Shown here: in pieces, positions 23,505 through 35,893 of the stretch | Position numbering within the stretch: position 1 is the first letter of the stretch | Layout: every line of letters begins with the position of its first letter | NCBI RefSeq assembly: GCF_000004195.4 | Contig: NC_030678.2 | Coordinates: 63,209,378-63,273,377 of the forward strand | Length of the DNA stretch: 64,000 nucleotides | Direction: 5' to 3' | From: Xenopus tropicalis | Lineage: Eukaryota; Chordata; Amphibia; Anura; Pipidae | The notes under the pieces: model-generated | What the model was told of the DNA's origin: nothing | Databases searched by the model: none | What the model saw: only the letters and a program-made list of their open reading frames with translations | Made by a program: the position numbers and the translations under genes

Positions 23505-25109
23505 CAGTGGCTTGCAAAAGTATTCGGCCCCCTTGAACTTTTCCACATTTTGTCACATTACAGCCACAAACATGAATCAATTTTATTGGAATACCATGTG
23601 AAAGACCAATACAAAGTGGTGTACACGTGAGAAGTGGAACGAAAATCATACATGATTCCAAACATTTTTTACAAATAAATAACTGCAAAGTGGGGTGTGC
23701 GTAATTATTCAGCCCCCTTTGATCTGAGTGCAGTCAGTTGCCCATAGGCATTGCCTGATGAGTGCTAATGACTAAATAGAGTGCACCTGTGTGTAATCTA
23801 ATGTCAGTACAAATACAGCTGCTCTGTGACGGCCTCAGAGGTTGTCTAAGAGAATATTGGGAGCAACAACACCATGAAGTCCAAAGAACACACCAGACAG
23901 GTCAGGGATAAAGTTATTGAGCAATTTAAAGCAGGCTTAGGCTACAAAAAGATTTCCAAAGCCTTGAACATCCCATGGAGCACTGTTCAAGTGATCATTC
24001 AGAAATGGAAGGAGTATGGTACAACTGTAAACCTACCAAGACAAGGCCGTCCACCTAAACTCACAGGCCGAACAAGGAGAGCGCTGATCAGAAATGCAGC
24101 CAAGAGGCCCATGGTGACTCTGGACGAGCTGCAGAGATCTACAGCTCAGGTGGGGGAATCTGTCCATAGGACAACTATTAGTCGGGCACTGCACAAAGTT
24201 GGCCTTTATGGAAGAGTGGCAAGAAGAAAGCCATTGTTAACAGAAAACCATAAGAAGTCCCGTTTGCAGTTCGCCACAAGCCATGTGGGGGACACAGCAA
24301 ACATGTGGAAGAAGGTGCTCTGGTCAGATGAGACCAAAATGGAACTTTTTGACCAAAATGCAAAACGCTATGTGTGGCGGAAAACTAACACTGCACATCA
24401 CTCTGAACACACCATCCCCACTGTCAAATATGGTGGTGGCAGCATCATGCTCTGGGGGGCTTCTCTTCAGCAGGGACAGGGAATCTGGTCAGAGTTGATG
24501 GGAAGATGGATGGAGCCAAATACAGGGCAATTTTGGAAGAAAACCTCTTGGAGTCTGCAAAAGACTTGAGACTGGGGCGGAGGTTCACCTTCCAGCAGGA
24601 CAACGACCCTAAACATAAAGCCAGGGCAACAATGGAATGGTTTAAAACAAAACATATCCATGTGTTAGAATGGCCCAGTCAAAGTCCAGATCTAAATCCA
24701 ATGGAGAATCTGTGGCAAGATCTGAAAACTGCTGTTCACAAACGCTGTCCATCTAATCTGACTGAGCTGGAGCTGTTTTGCAAAGAAGAATGGGCAAGGA
24801 TTTCAGTCTCTAGATGTGCAAAGCTGGTAGAGACATACCCTAAAAGACTGGCAGCTGGAATTGCAGCAAAAGGTGGTTCTACAAAGTATTGACTCAGGGG
24901 GCTGAATAATTACGCACACCCCACTTTGCAGTTATTTATTTGTAAAAAATGTTTGGAATTATGTATGATTTTCGTTCCACTTCTCACGTGTACACCACTT
25001 TGTATTGGTCTTTCACGTGGAATTCCAATAAAACTGATTCATGTTTGTGGCTGTAATGTGACAAAATGTGGAAAAGTTCAAGGGGGCCGAATACTTTTGC
25101 AAGCCACTG
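23505..25109 (+). mobile_element. Tc1-like transposon B
   Basis: The ends CAGTGGCTTGCAAAAGTATT and complement lie within TA (23503-23504, 25110-25111). The terminal inverted repeats are 213 bp each (23505-23717, 24897-25109). A transposase gene with one frameshift lies inside. It is 102 bp from copine exon 3 and belongs to the same family as element C. Confidence 0.95.
23874..24892 (+). pseudogene. Tc1-like transposase B, one frameshift
   Basis: The start ATG at 23874 gives MKSKEHTRQVRDKVIE, then the helix-turn-helix GYKKISKALNIPW, the linker GRPPKLTGRTRRAL, and the catalytic domain with WSDETK (first Asp), QQDNDPKH (second Asp) and SPDLNPMENLW (Glu, 34 residues later). The length, about 340 residues, is normal for Tc1. 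A single base is missing at about 24456 in the LWGCFSS region compared with element C, so the frame shifts. All three catalytic residues remain. Confidence 0.94.
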
Positions 25110-25569
25110 TATATAAAACATTGTTGTGGCTTAGATATTAACCATATACTATTATTTGTATCACTATTGCCTGAAGAAGTAGTATTAAATAAAAAATAGA
25201 ATGAAGAGATTAAGGATTTTAGAGGTCATTTAGGAATGCAAGTACAATTTACAATTTAAAAATTTGGGCTCAGTTTGACATATTTTTTACCATAATTCAA
25301 GTGAAATTGCAGCAACAGGTAGATTTGCACCCAATGCATTAAAATGTTTGACTAAAAGGATGCAAGTTACAGTTAAATTGTTGACTGTGTCAGGATTGAA
25401 GTCTGCTAAGTCTGTTGCACAAACAAGAGAGGGAAGGGAATCTTTTGGATAATATTAAGATTACTCATTTTTATGCAATTGTGTACAAGGCTAGCGTAAC
25501 ATTAATGGCTACCTGTATGGCTTCCTTTCGTAAGGTTAAGTGGAAGTTGGATTATCTGAGCCTCTTCAG

Positions 25570-25860
25570 GTTAGTAACATAGTAACATAGTAAGTTAGGT
25601 TGAAAAGAGACACACATCCATCAAGTTCAATCTTTTATGCCTATATATAACCTGAAAAAAATTTCTTCCTGACTCCATCACCACCCTAATTCAATTGTCT
25701 GGCCCGAGGTCCAAATGACCTAATTAGCCCGATATCACCCACCCGTAGGTGGGAGTATCAGGAGAAAATGTCGCCAAGCGAGCACATGTTACCATGTATA
25801 CCAGTCTGGACTCTGAACCCAGTAGCACCCAGCCACCAGATAATTTTGCTCTCTCTGGCG
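25570..25860. repeat. Interspersed repeat with tccatcaagttcaa core
   Basis: The sequence gtaacatagtaacatagtaagttaggttgaaaagagacac, then catccatcaagttcaatctttt and tatataacctgaaaaaa, is a repeat seen widely in frog genomes, likely LINE-related. It is not assigned further. Confidence 0.45.
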
Positions 25861-26911
25861 GAAGGTATTAAGATATAAAATGTATCAATTGTAACCTTAA
25901 TTAGTCTGAAGCAAAACCTTTTGTTGATACACAAGCTTTACAAAATCCACAATCAAAGTCTGACATCAGATGGTGTTTTTCCATGCTCTGTATTTACAAG
26001 AAGATAAATGGTATTGGTATAAATAAATAAAAAATTGACTATAAAAATCTGAGGGACCAATTTATGTCCTATTTTCCCCCTGACTAGTTAGTTTTCCAAA
26101 TTATGAGTACTCAGTTTGCTTTTTTGTTTAACTCGATGTGACTGCAACGTTCTGGCCAACTGCACAGGAGGATTTGGTCTATTCTGCCTATTAGAGCCCC
26201 CACACAACAGGTATGTTTTTACCATAAGTTACTGATAACATATTATTATTTACTCATTGGGAGTAGTGCCGCCAGTGGGGGAACAGGCGTGAAAGTGTAT
26301 TGAGCTTCCCATTAAATTGCAAGGGTTGCAGCAGTTCATGGCTGGATTTGTGGGGGTGAAGGCAAAGTCAGACAGGTATACAGGCTCCATGGTTCATTGT
26401 GGCAACCCTGATTAATAAGAGGTATTCAAGTTTAAACTAGCATAACTTACATGGCATTTAAGAATGGCTGACATGCTATTTGCAGGAGAATGTAGAGCAC
26501 ACAATGGGTAGATATTAATCACACAGCTACTGACAAAGAAATAAAATAAATTACATTGCATTTGAAAGAGGAGGCAACAGTACCAAAACTGCTCTTTAAA
26601 GAGTGAAAGTAAGCAAGCTTATACACTGAACAATGAGACAAAAGAATGTTTTTGTAGAAAATGTGCATGCTTTTATTTTAATTGGTGCCTTGCTGTGTCC
26701 CCCCCAAAAAAAAGATTTTTCACAGATTTGGTTCAGGACCAGAACCTCCTCAACAACCTGTTGGATACCCATATTAATGCTATACAATGAACATTCAACA
26801 TGGGCACTCTATTGCTTGACACAAAGGTCCTGTGCTTTGCAGGGTAGTATCACCATGTGTAGTTCTAAAGACACTGGCACCCATGATCGCTCTCCTCTTC
26901 AACTCAACTAG

Positions 26912-27760
26912 TCAAGGAATTGATGTATTGTATCTTTCTCCCAGAATCTGTCTGTAGGTTGACAATGGACCCCTTAGAAATGCTATCAAAAAATTTTCTG
27001 GTAATGGAAGAGGTTGAAGAAGCCCCATAGGAAGGAAATAAGAATCTTTGTAGTGAATACGAAATTCAAATGATTGAAGATAGCTCTCACAATCTATAGC
27101 CATACCTGGACAAAACATAATGTTTAATAAGATCCTGGGGGTTTTCACATTCCTGGATGGCCAGCAAAAGGATGATCATGAGAAAAAATCTTTCTTTGGT
27201 ACATCAAATAGCCCTTTTGGGAAGAAAGTTCTTCTAAACCACTGATATTTTCAAAGACAAAGAAAATTGGTAGGCTTAATGGTGATTTCTTTTGAAGCTT
27301 TCTTGTGACGATATTTGGAATGAATTCTTGAGAGGAAATCGACTTTGCCATTCCCTGATCTATAAGTTATGTATAAATTGAACTTAGAATAATTCCAATA
27401 TTGCTTGTCATAGTTTAAGTCTTTTTGCTCAACATACTGTAGATACACAAGATACTTGTGACCTAAAAAGGCCAAAACAGCACGTGTAGCACCCTCCAAA
27501 AATGTTTGCATTTACCGAAAGCAGAATTTAAAAAAAAGGAGTCAGAATTTACTAGAATTGGAGCAGATGTAAAACCTTCCTTGAGTTCAAAAAATTAGCT
27601 TGGGCCTCTGAAATCCTTTGATGTTTCTTAGATCTTGTGATATCCATAATAAGAGAAATTAGTTGGGAGACATCTCTGATCAATTTGTATAAGAAATTGG
27701 TAAAACCTAGAAATCTCTGAACTGCTTTAAGATTTGTGGGAGGGGCCAATTAAGAATTGC
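26912..27760 (-). pseudogene. Ty3/gypsy-type pol remnant
   Basis: Minus-strand fragments occur in normal pol order: end of reverse transcriptase (PTNLKAVQRFLGFTNF, 27749-27680), RNase H (GHKYLVYLQ, ITYRSGNGKVDFLSR, 27460-27340), integrase zinc-finger region (FAGHPGM, 27165-27145) and the start of the integrase core (MGLLQPLPLPENF, about 27035-26990). Stops and frameshifts separate them. It is an old, non-functional LTR retrotransposon copy; no LTRs were recognised. Confidence 0.82.
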
Positions 27761-29382
27761 TTAGATCCTCCATGGGTATATTGAAATGTCATTGGTAGAG
27801 ATCACAATCCCAACTAAACCTATAGAACTTTTTTCAGTTGGGGCTGTCAGGAAATCAGCTTTAACTGAACATGCTCAAGCAGGGGCCGTGTTGGTGGTGA
27901 GCTTCTACGATTAAACAGAAGATGGCACCCAGGTACACAGCTGCTCTGCATTTTTAGTTTGGGGTTTGCGACAGGGGCAGTTTTTTAAGATATAGAGTAT
28001 GTGATAAGGGAGAGGTGAGGGGGTTCGAGGCAGGCTAGTTAAGGGGGCTTTTATAACTGGGGGGTATAGTTCTCCTTTAAGGCAGTTTATTAATACACAG
28101 GGGAGACAATTTCAGCATAAAAACAGAAATTATAAAAATAAATCCTCCCCTCTGGGCACTAACTACACACATTTGGTGAGTTGTTTCAATATACTGGGTC
28201 CCTTTTAGACGACCAGTAGGAACATATGTTTGGGGTCACACCTGTACCCATAATACCTTATAACATTCTCATTACAATTAAATACTTTTCCACAAGACAG
28301 CCTTTCTGTGAAAAGTGAGCTCCAATATGTGAGCTGGACTTCTTCCAGAATACTCCAGCTCCAGCAGTTGACAGCTAAAGTCTTTGAACAGAGAATATGT
28401 TCTCTGTTTAGAAACACCTTTCCAGGAGCTTACATCTCCTGCTATGGAGAAATTTCTTCTTTCTCTCTACCATAGTACCAAAACAATTCTACCTATATAT
28501 GAATAACATACTTTTTAAGGGGTTGTCTTCCAAAGAGGATAGCTGCTCCAGAAAGAAAATCAATTTAGAAATTATAAATCCTAAAGGGTAGCAAAACAAT
28601 GGCTCATTTTTCATAAAATATGCCCAAAAACTCATATTATGAATCTAGAATTAAAAACAAACATGGAATAACAGACTGTGTAACATAATGAGTTAGCTGA
28701 GAAGGAAATAATTAGAAGCATTATAGCGGCAAAGCCAAGGAAGCCCCCAGAATTACTGGACACAAAGAAGTATTCCTCCAACTGTTAAGCAACCATTAGT
28801 CAATTCAATGCAAATAGGACATTTTGTTTGTGTAAGAGGAATATGATATTGTACTGCAATGGCTTGATTGAGAAAACTTTCAAAGGCAACAGAATTGAAC
28901 AAAGCAGAGTACGAAATGACTCGCCTTCAGCCTTACTTGCAGATTGCACAAACAGAAGGCATCAAGAACTGTAGTTGGTAAACAGGCCTTCCTAGCGAAC
29001 AAGGAAGAATCAATAGGCAAGGATTGGCAAGTGACTAATCAACTGTGGCTCAGAGGCAGGCTCAGAGTTTTACTCAAAAAGTGCAGAACACTTTTTGATG
29101 AATAGGCCTCAGTGCCTATTTAAAGGAACTGTGCATGCACAAAAATACAATAACACTTTAAGTTGTGCTCATATGTTTAAGTTAAAGCACTACACAAGCA
29201 TGTTCATCCTTTAGCAACAAAGCATGACCATAGCAATTTTTTTGTCAATTGTCTTGTAAATATGAGGATGCAATGCACCTGCTTGAAACAGGGCACTCCT
29301 TCCTGACATCTATGTAATAATGTTGTTAACGTAATGAAATTTACTATGGGGAGTGCCAATATGTTAAGTACCACCTAGAAAA

Positions 29383-30173
29383 TTAATGGTGTGGTTCACC
29401 TTGATGTTAACTCTTAGGGGGAGATTTACTAATCCAATAATCCGAATCCCGAAAGAGAAAAAATTGTATCGGAAACGAAAATTTTGCGACTTTTTCGTTG
29501 CCATCGCAATTTTTCGTGTTTGGCGCGACTTTTTCGTCGCCGTCGCAACTTTATCGTATTTTGCGCGACTATTTCGTTGCTGTCGAAATTTTTTCGGATT
29601 GAGTGATTGTAAACGGCGGAAAAACCAATCCGATTTTTTCACGACGGCTACGGAAACGTTGCGGTAAATATATGTAAAAGTCGCGGAACATACGAAAAAG
29701 TCGCGATGGCGACGAAAAAGTCGCAAAAATACCGATCATTATGAAAAAAACGCATTTGAACGCTTTCGGTCTGTTCGTGGATTAGTAAATCTGCCCCTTA
29801 GTATGTTATAGAATGCCCTATCCCTAGCAACTTTGCAATTGGTTTCCATTATTTATTTCTTATAGTTTTTGAATTATTTGCCTTCCTCTTTTGCCTCTTT
29901 CCAGGTTTAAAATGGGGTTCACTATTGCTCTGTGAGGCTACAAAATTAATGTCATTGTTACTTTTTGTCTCTTATCTTTCTATACAGGTCCTCTCCTATA
30001 CATATTTCTGTGTCTCCTTTAACCCACTGCCTGTTTGCTAGGTTAAATAAGACCCTAGCAACCAGATAGCTGCTGAAAAACCATAAGAAAAACAATTGAA
30101 GACTCATTGCAAATTGTCTCAGAATATCAAAGTCTACATCATACTAAAATTTAAAGGTGAACAATCCCTTTAA
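29383..30173. mobile_element. T2/Kolobok-type MITE with nested insertion
   Basis: TTAA at both ends (29383-29386, 30170-30173) encloses terminal repeats around TGGTGTGGTTCACCTT and AAGGTGAACAATCCCTTTAA. A palindromic MITE (29417-29797) sits in the left part. Confidence 0.8.
29417..29797. mobile_element. Palindromic CpG-rich MITE nested in a T2-type MITE
   Basis: The termini GGGGGAGATTTACTAATCC and GGATTAGTAAATCTGCCCC are flanked by TTA on both sides (29414-29416, 29798-29800). The insertion splits the left part of the TTAA-type MITE at 29383-30173. Confidence 0.87.
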
Positions 30174-32859
30174 GTTCACTTTTTATAGCAGCACCTAGCC
30201 ATCATCTTATGTGATAAGACTGATAAGACTTATCTGATAAGATCTGTAGACTTGCGCGTGGGAAGTAATAACAAAATCTTCCGAAATAATTTTGGCCAGT
30301 GCTGCTGTTATTATGACATTTATCATGACTTTTTACAAAGACATTATATTCTCTGTGACAGCAGTACTAAAATGTTGCAGCTCTAAAGATTTGGTATCTT
30401 TGGCTTTGGATCTCTGAAGCTAGTATCTAAAAATATAATAATATAAGTAAAAAGAGGAAAAATCAAGAAGCAGAATGAACATCACAAAGCATAATTATTT
30501 TCTACATAAAATATTCTGAAATTCCAATAAACTGAAGACAGGACTTACATGCACTAAAAAGATATCTTCCAGAATAAAATCACTGATACTTTAATAACTT
30601 GAATAATAGTGCTGCAAATTCATTGCACTCTTATTATACAGACAGCTGAAAGGGAGTGAAACTATGGAGGGGGGTTAAAGTATTTGTCTCAGCTATGTCC
30701 TTTAGAAGTTGTTTTAGAGAATCACAGTGAAAAGAACACTCTGTAAGCATTTGCCTCAGGGGCTCCAGAGAATACCTCTTCAGGAAAAAGGCCAGATGCA
30801 TTAAACTTGGATTTTGCCGCTTTTGCCAGAAACTGAATCTTCTGATGCACATGAAAAACTATATTATAGTATTTGCATCTGCCTTTTCTGTTGTTTCCAG
30901 CTGCTGCTTCATTTCCCAAATAAATTAAGTGTCAAATAAATTCATACTAGCGTATTTATGTACCAAACCATGCATTTATTTTTTCCACCTTTTAGTATTT
31001 CTCACCAGAAACTGCATATCAGATTGCCATAGGATTCCATGATGTGGCAAAAACTAATATGCAATTCGCACATTGTGCTGATGGAGCCAGTTTGAAGAGC
31101 TGCAGTGATTTTTTTCAAATGAACAAAATACAAAACTATAAAAATAAAACAATTTTAAAGTACAAATAAAATAACGGGCAAATCAATGTCTACTTACTAA
31201 ACCACAGACATAAGAAACATTTATATAAATAATAGAGGGCCGCAAGCCCATAGTGTGTACCTTTCAGCAGTTTATGAATAAAATTGCACTTGCAAAGTGT
31301 CAAAGATACAAGGCACAAGAAATTCCCTGGTACACCAGCATAAAGATGTTCCGATGAACAGATGATAGTGTGCACTCAGCTTGGGTAAGATCACAGTGTA
31401 AATCTCTCTGGGTACAGGTGGCCACAAATTACCAATGCGTTGTGTTGGAACTTGGGTCAACTTCCTCAGGATCAGAAAAATCTTTAATCTTTAAATAAAA
31501 TGTTCTATAATTACCTATATACCTATATAATCTTTTAGTGCTTATCCTATGTAGGGGTTTTCTTATTCCTCCTCCTTTTGTAATGGCTCATAAAGTCACA
31601 TCCAGGAGACAGACTTAGCCCACGCATGCACAGACAGATACTTGGTTCCAAGGTGTAACGCAAATTACCAAGCTGGAGACTGTCTTTGCAGGAAAGAAAC
31701 TGGAGCAAGAACTTGAACATGAGCACTTAGACAACGCAATAAGTTGAATTATCCAGCACAGGTAGACAGGTAGAAAGACATGGGTAACCATTTTAGATTC
31801 GGGGAATGTGTACTTTCAAAAAATATATGGCTTTCTGGGGTGAGCGTACATTTTTGCAGCTTTATCCCCTATAAAATTATGTAAATGTGTTGATTTTGAA
31901 GGAGCTGAAATGACAGAAATGATAGATTATATGGGGATATCTGCACATTGGGGCCCCTACATGCCACATAATTAGGTAAACCTATACTTATTGGGTCCCA
32001 AACTGTTCAGTGGACCCCTGGCGTTCAAATTTAAGGTGTTTTATCTGGTTACTTTATGACCTGTAGGAGGTAAGATACTATAGACTGGAAGCTTTGAAGC
32101 GATTTTTCAAAAAATTCACAAATTTTTATAAAAACCAATAACTTTACAAAAGCATTGCAACTTGGTAGTTTGTAGTAGACTGACAGTTCTACCTATTCTG
32201 GATTCTCCAGAATCTGTTCTTTCAAAAAAATGTATAATTTTCTGGAATAAACTTTCTGTTAGTGGAAGTTTTGGCCTTGAAATCTAAAGTATGCAGCTTT
32301 CTGCAGCAGTGTTTTGGAAATTTGGTAGTGTACTGCAGGGAGTTTTTGACCTATACAAGTGAGAATTCTCCATAAAACTATATGTCAGAAGACGTAGTAC
32401 TTTCCAAATCAGTTGTATTTTCATGCATAAAATGTTTCTGGTATATGTGTTTATATTATGGAAAATTTGATTTTTTTTCATTTTTTAGACATTTAGAAGC
32501 CTATATCTTGTTACAGAATTGGAATTACAGAAAAATGTTCAAAAATTGTCTGGCAATACATGTTCCGCTTTGACCAAAATGGCTGGCAGTAAAAGGGTTA
32601 TACACCCAGACCACATCATTTACGGGGTGAGCTTATCATCACTACATTTATATTTAGTTTTGGTAAAGAGCCCTGGGATTATACACCTGTGTTCATAATC
32701 ATTACTGGGGAGCCATTAAAAGGGCTTCAGAAAGTTTTCATTAAGTTTTTTGCCCCTGTTACCACATAACTGAGCCACTTACTATTATTTTTAGGATTAC
32801 TAAATACTAAATAATGGCATCAGTTTAAATATAAACCAATAAAATTTAATGGGTGGAAA

Positions 32860-34080
32860 TGGATTGGCAGTTGGTGGCTCCACACACTTTTTAAAACTAA
32901 AAATGCCAGTGACCCTGGTGTTAATACTGTGAGAATGGCAGCAGGTTGAATTTCCCCATGGAAAATCAATAGTTAAAATCTGATTGGCTGTTGGTGGCTC
33001 CACCCACTTTTTCTACTCTGAACAGCAGTTACCTGGTGACTAGCTCTGCAAAGTTTGGGGACTTTAGTATTAATATTTAAAGAATGGCAGCAGTTTAAAT
33101 TTAAACATATAAATTCTATAGGTGAAATCTGATTGGCGGTTGTTGGCCCCGTCCACTTTTCTAAACTTGGAACGTAGTCACCCAGTGACAAACTGTGCAA
33201 AGTTTGGGGACCCACACATTAAACATGTGAAAATGAAAACAATGAAAGAAATGTGATTGGCTTTTGGCGGGCCCGTCCACTTTTTTTAACCTTGCCTCTA
33301 TAATCAGTGACTCACTGTGCAAAGTTTGGGAACCCTGGCATCAAACCAATAAAATTCAATAGGTGAAATCTGATTGGCATTTGTTGGCTCTGCCAACTTT
33401 ATCAAAACTAAAACTGCAGTCCCCTAGTGACCAACTCTGCAAAGTTTGGGGACCCTGGTGTTAATACTGTGTGAATGGCAGCAGGTTGAATTTCCGCCAA
33501 GTCAATAGGTAAAATCTGATTGGCTGTTCACAGCTCCGCTCACTTTTGAGGATCCAACTATCATCAAATTTTCATTCAGGCTGACCCCATGACTATGTGT
33601 TTCAAGTTTGGGGAGTGTAACTTCAAAGCTGTCAGATTGGCAGCAGTTTCAATTTCCCCATTAAAGACAATGGGTGAAATTTAATTGGCTGTTGTTGGCC
33701 CCTCCCACTTTGGGTCCTCCAACAAAAGTTGCTGTATCATTTGGAGTGACCCCATGATTATGTTATTCAATTTTGGGGGGTGTAGCTTCAAAGCTGTAAG
33801 TGTGGCAGCAGTTGGAAAATTTTCTCTGTCAAAGTCAATGGCAAAATTGGGGTGTTCGGAGCGGCACCACAAAAAGGCAGGGGGCGGGATCGCATAAAAA
33901 AGCACAAGCAACCTGCTCTGCTATAGGGTGAATTTTGGGTGTTGTACCCCTAAAACTGTATGAGAAGTAGTGTTTAGAAAATGGGGGGGTGCTAAGAAGA
34001 AGAAAAAAAAGCGGAAGAATAAGCTAAAATCGAAGAACAGTATGTTGTATTTTTCAACCAAACATAATTTCTCAACATAA
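32860..34080. repeat. Satellite-like array 1, unit about 120-165 bp
   Basis: Repeated blocks share tctgattggctgttggtggctccgcccactttt, aaagtttggggaccctgg, tgtgagaatggcagcaggttgaatttcccc and aagtcaataggtaaaat, at least six times from about 32860. The right end (gcggcaccacaaaaag to gaagaacagtatgttgtatttttcaacc) is shared with array 2. Short frames in it are not genes. Confidence 0.85.
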
Positions 34081-34128
34081 AGAACTATAAACAAAAATTT
34101 AGAGACTTTACAGTCCAAATGCAAATTT

Positions 34129-35893
34129 GTGGCATATGACTTACACCTAAGAACTCTATTGGATTATGTTACAGTTAATTGCATTCCCAGAGGCTTAAGG
34201 GTCCATTTATACCCAACTTTGTTCTCCACTGATCAGGGGTTCTTAAGGAGATCATTAAAAAATGTTCGATCTAATGCTTTCCACAATGGAGTGGTTTCAG
34301 CAGGAGTTCCCTGAAATTAGGCAATAGATTGCTATGCAGGAGAATGAGCTGTGGAACTCCTTTGCGGCTGATGTAGTTGCAGAGGGGACTGGAAAGTTGA
34401 AGGACCATCTGCAAAAGTTCCACAATAAAGTGAAGACTCAGAAGTGCTTAAAGATCCAGAAGGATGCGTCAATACGCAGCGTGCGTAATCTCGCGCCCCC
34501 GTGCGCGCCGCGCGCCTAGTCGCGCGCCCGCGCATGACGCGCGTTTAGTCGCGCGTCTGCGCGTAGCACACGCTCAGACGCGCGCCCATGTGCGGCACCG
34601 TTCCGGCCGCGCGACCGTGCGGACACTCGCGCCACGGAGCACACGGAGCTGACAGTAATCGTGTATCCAGAGAAATGGTCTGAGTACAAGGCACAGTCTC
34701 CATCATGCTCTAGATCTGCCACAGCCTCAAGAAGATCTTGTATTTTAATGGATTGCTGATGATGTTTTTCTGAAGGTGTTTCTGAGGGAAAGACAGGCAG
34801 GAAGAAAACACAAAAAAGAAAAAAGACCAGTCGGGGGGGCCACTTTTAAATACAATGACTTTCTAGTCAAATGCTTCACGCTTGATGAACAGAGCCTCAG
34901 AGGCTGTCCACATTAAACTTGAACGTGATGTCACTATGGATGGTTCACAAAAAAGTTTTGTCTTGAAAACTCTGGAGTTAGTTCTCCACAACAATTAATT
35001 CATGTTTCAGGAGGATTTTTATATGCAGATAAGCGGTACAGCCATAGGGTCCAATGTGGCTCCATCCTATGCGAACATTTTTATGGATAATTTTGATTTA
35101 TCCTAATAAGTAGTTTTCCAGTACTATCTAACCTGGTATCATTATATCGATGATGTGTAAGCTATTTGGATGGGAGCACATTGAACCCTGCAGGCATTTT
35201 ATAACAAAATCAACTCTGTACTTCCTTTTATCAAGTTTACCTTACATGCAGATGATAAAAAGGACCCTTTGTAGACACTTTGGTTATGAAAAGAGAGGAA
35301 GAACTTGTCAGTTACCTTTTTTTTAAGAAAAAAATTTCTTATTCCTTCTATCCTATGCAGGCCACTGCCTAAATCCCAATTTGTTCAGGTAAAGAAGATT
35401 GTGTCAGATAGTAGAGTACTTACAACTGAAATGGAGGCAAAGTTTTTACAGAGAGGGTATCCAGCATCCCTCTTTAAGCACCAACAATCGAATATTGAAG
35501 GGGATGGCAGTGACCTTTCTTGCCGGTCTGGGATTGATTTGAAACATACCCCCTTTGTTTCTAAATATAGTACCATCAGCCATGAGGTTTCAACAATTAT
35601 TTGTAAACACTGGGAATTATTGAAGGATGGTTTTCCTAAAATGGAGTGTTTTCAAAATGTTCCCCCTTATGTTGTATAAAGAGAATAAAACTATTGGATC
35701 TTTATTAGTTAAATCGGATTTGGGGGGGTCTTCAGGTGGACTGAGTCTTTTGTGTGCAAGAAAAATGGGACATTCCCATGTCTGTCCTGCAGCTGTTATT
35801 CGAACTGTCCAAAGAGCGATATTATCTACAGGTATCACCCAATATTAATAAAAGAAGAAATATAGACAACCCTTTTTTTGGTTAATTATCTTA
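34129..35893 (+). pseudogene. Penelope-like element remnant
   Basis: Plus-strand frames read IPRGLRVHLYPTLFS in the N-terminal part (34180-34240), a basic linker (SEGKTGRKKTQKRKKT, 34780-34840), then reverse transcriptase with SGTAIGSNVAPSYANIFM (35025-35085) and WYHYIDDV (35130-35160). Downstream are FVQVKKIVSDSRVLTTEMEA and FLQRGYP (35375-35460), and a Cys-rich GHSHVCPAA region near 35770, probably in a shifted frame. Many stops and frameshifts. A CpG-rich block interrupts it at about 34466-34660, and Tc1-like element C cuts off its right end. Confidence 0.85.
34466..34660. other. Extremely CpG-rich block inside the Penelope remnant
   Basis: About 190 bp consists largely of alternating gcgcgc-type sequence with dozens of CpG dinucleotides, in strong contrast to its AT-rich surroundings. 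Words such as tagtcgcgcg repeat. No matching inverted ends or clear target duplication were found. Frames crossing it are compositional artefacts. Confidence 0.8.

Noticed and set aside
23452..23688. Open frame beginning MQLFICKKCLESC, repeated at three other places
   Set aside because: It is the terminal inverted repeat of Tc1-like elements B and C read outward, not a gene.
32800..33911. Short open frames with repeated TANQ-like motifs
   Set aside because: They are the tandem repeat unit read in frame, not protein-coding sequence.
34334..34722. Arg/Ala-rich open frames and a possible CpG-island promoter
   Set aside because: The block is only about 190 bp, lies inside a dead Penelope element, and no gene starts there on either strand.
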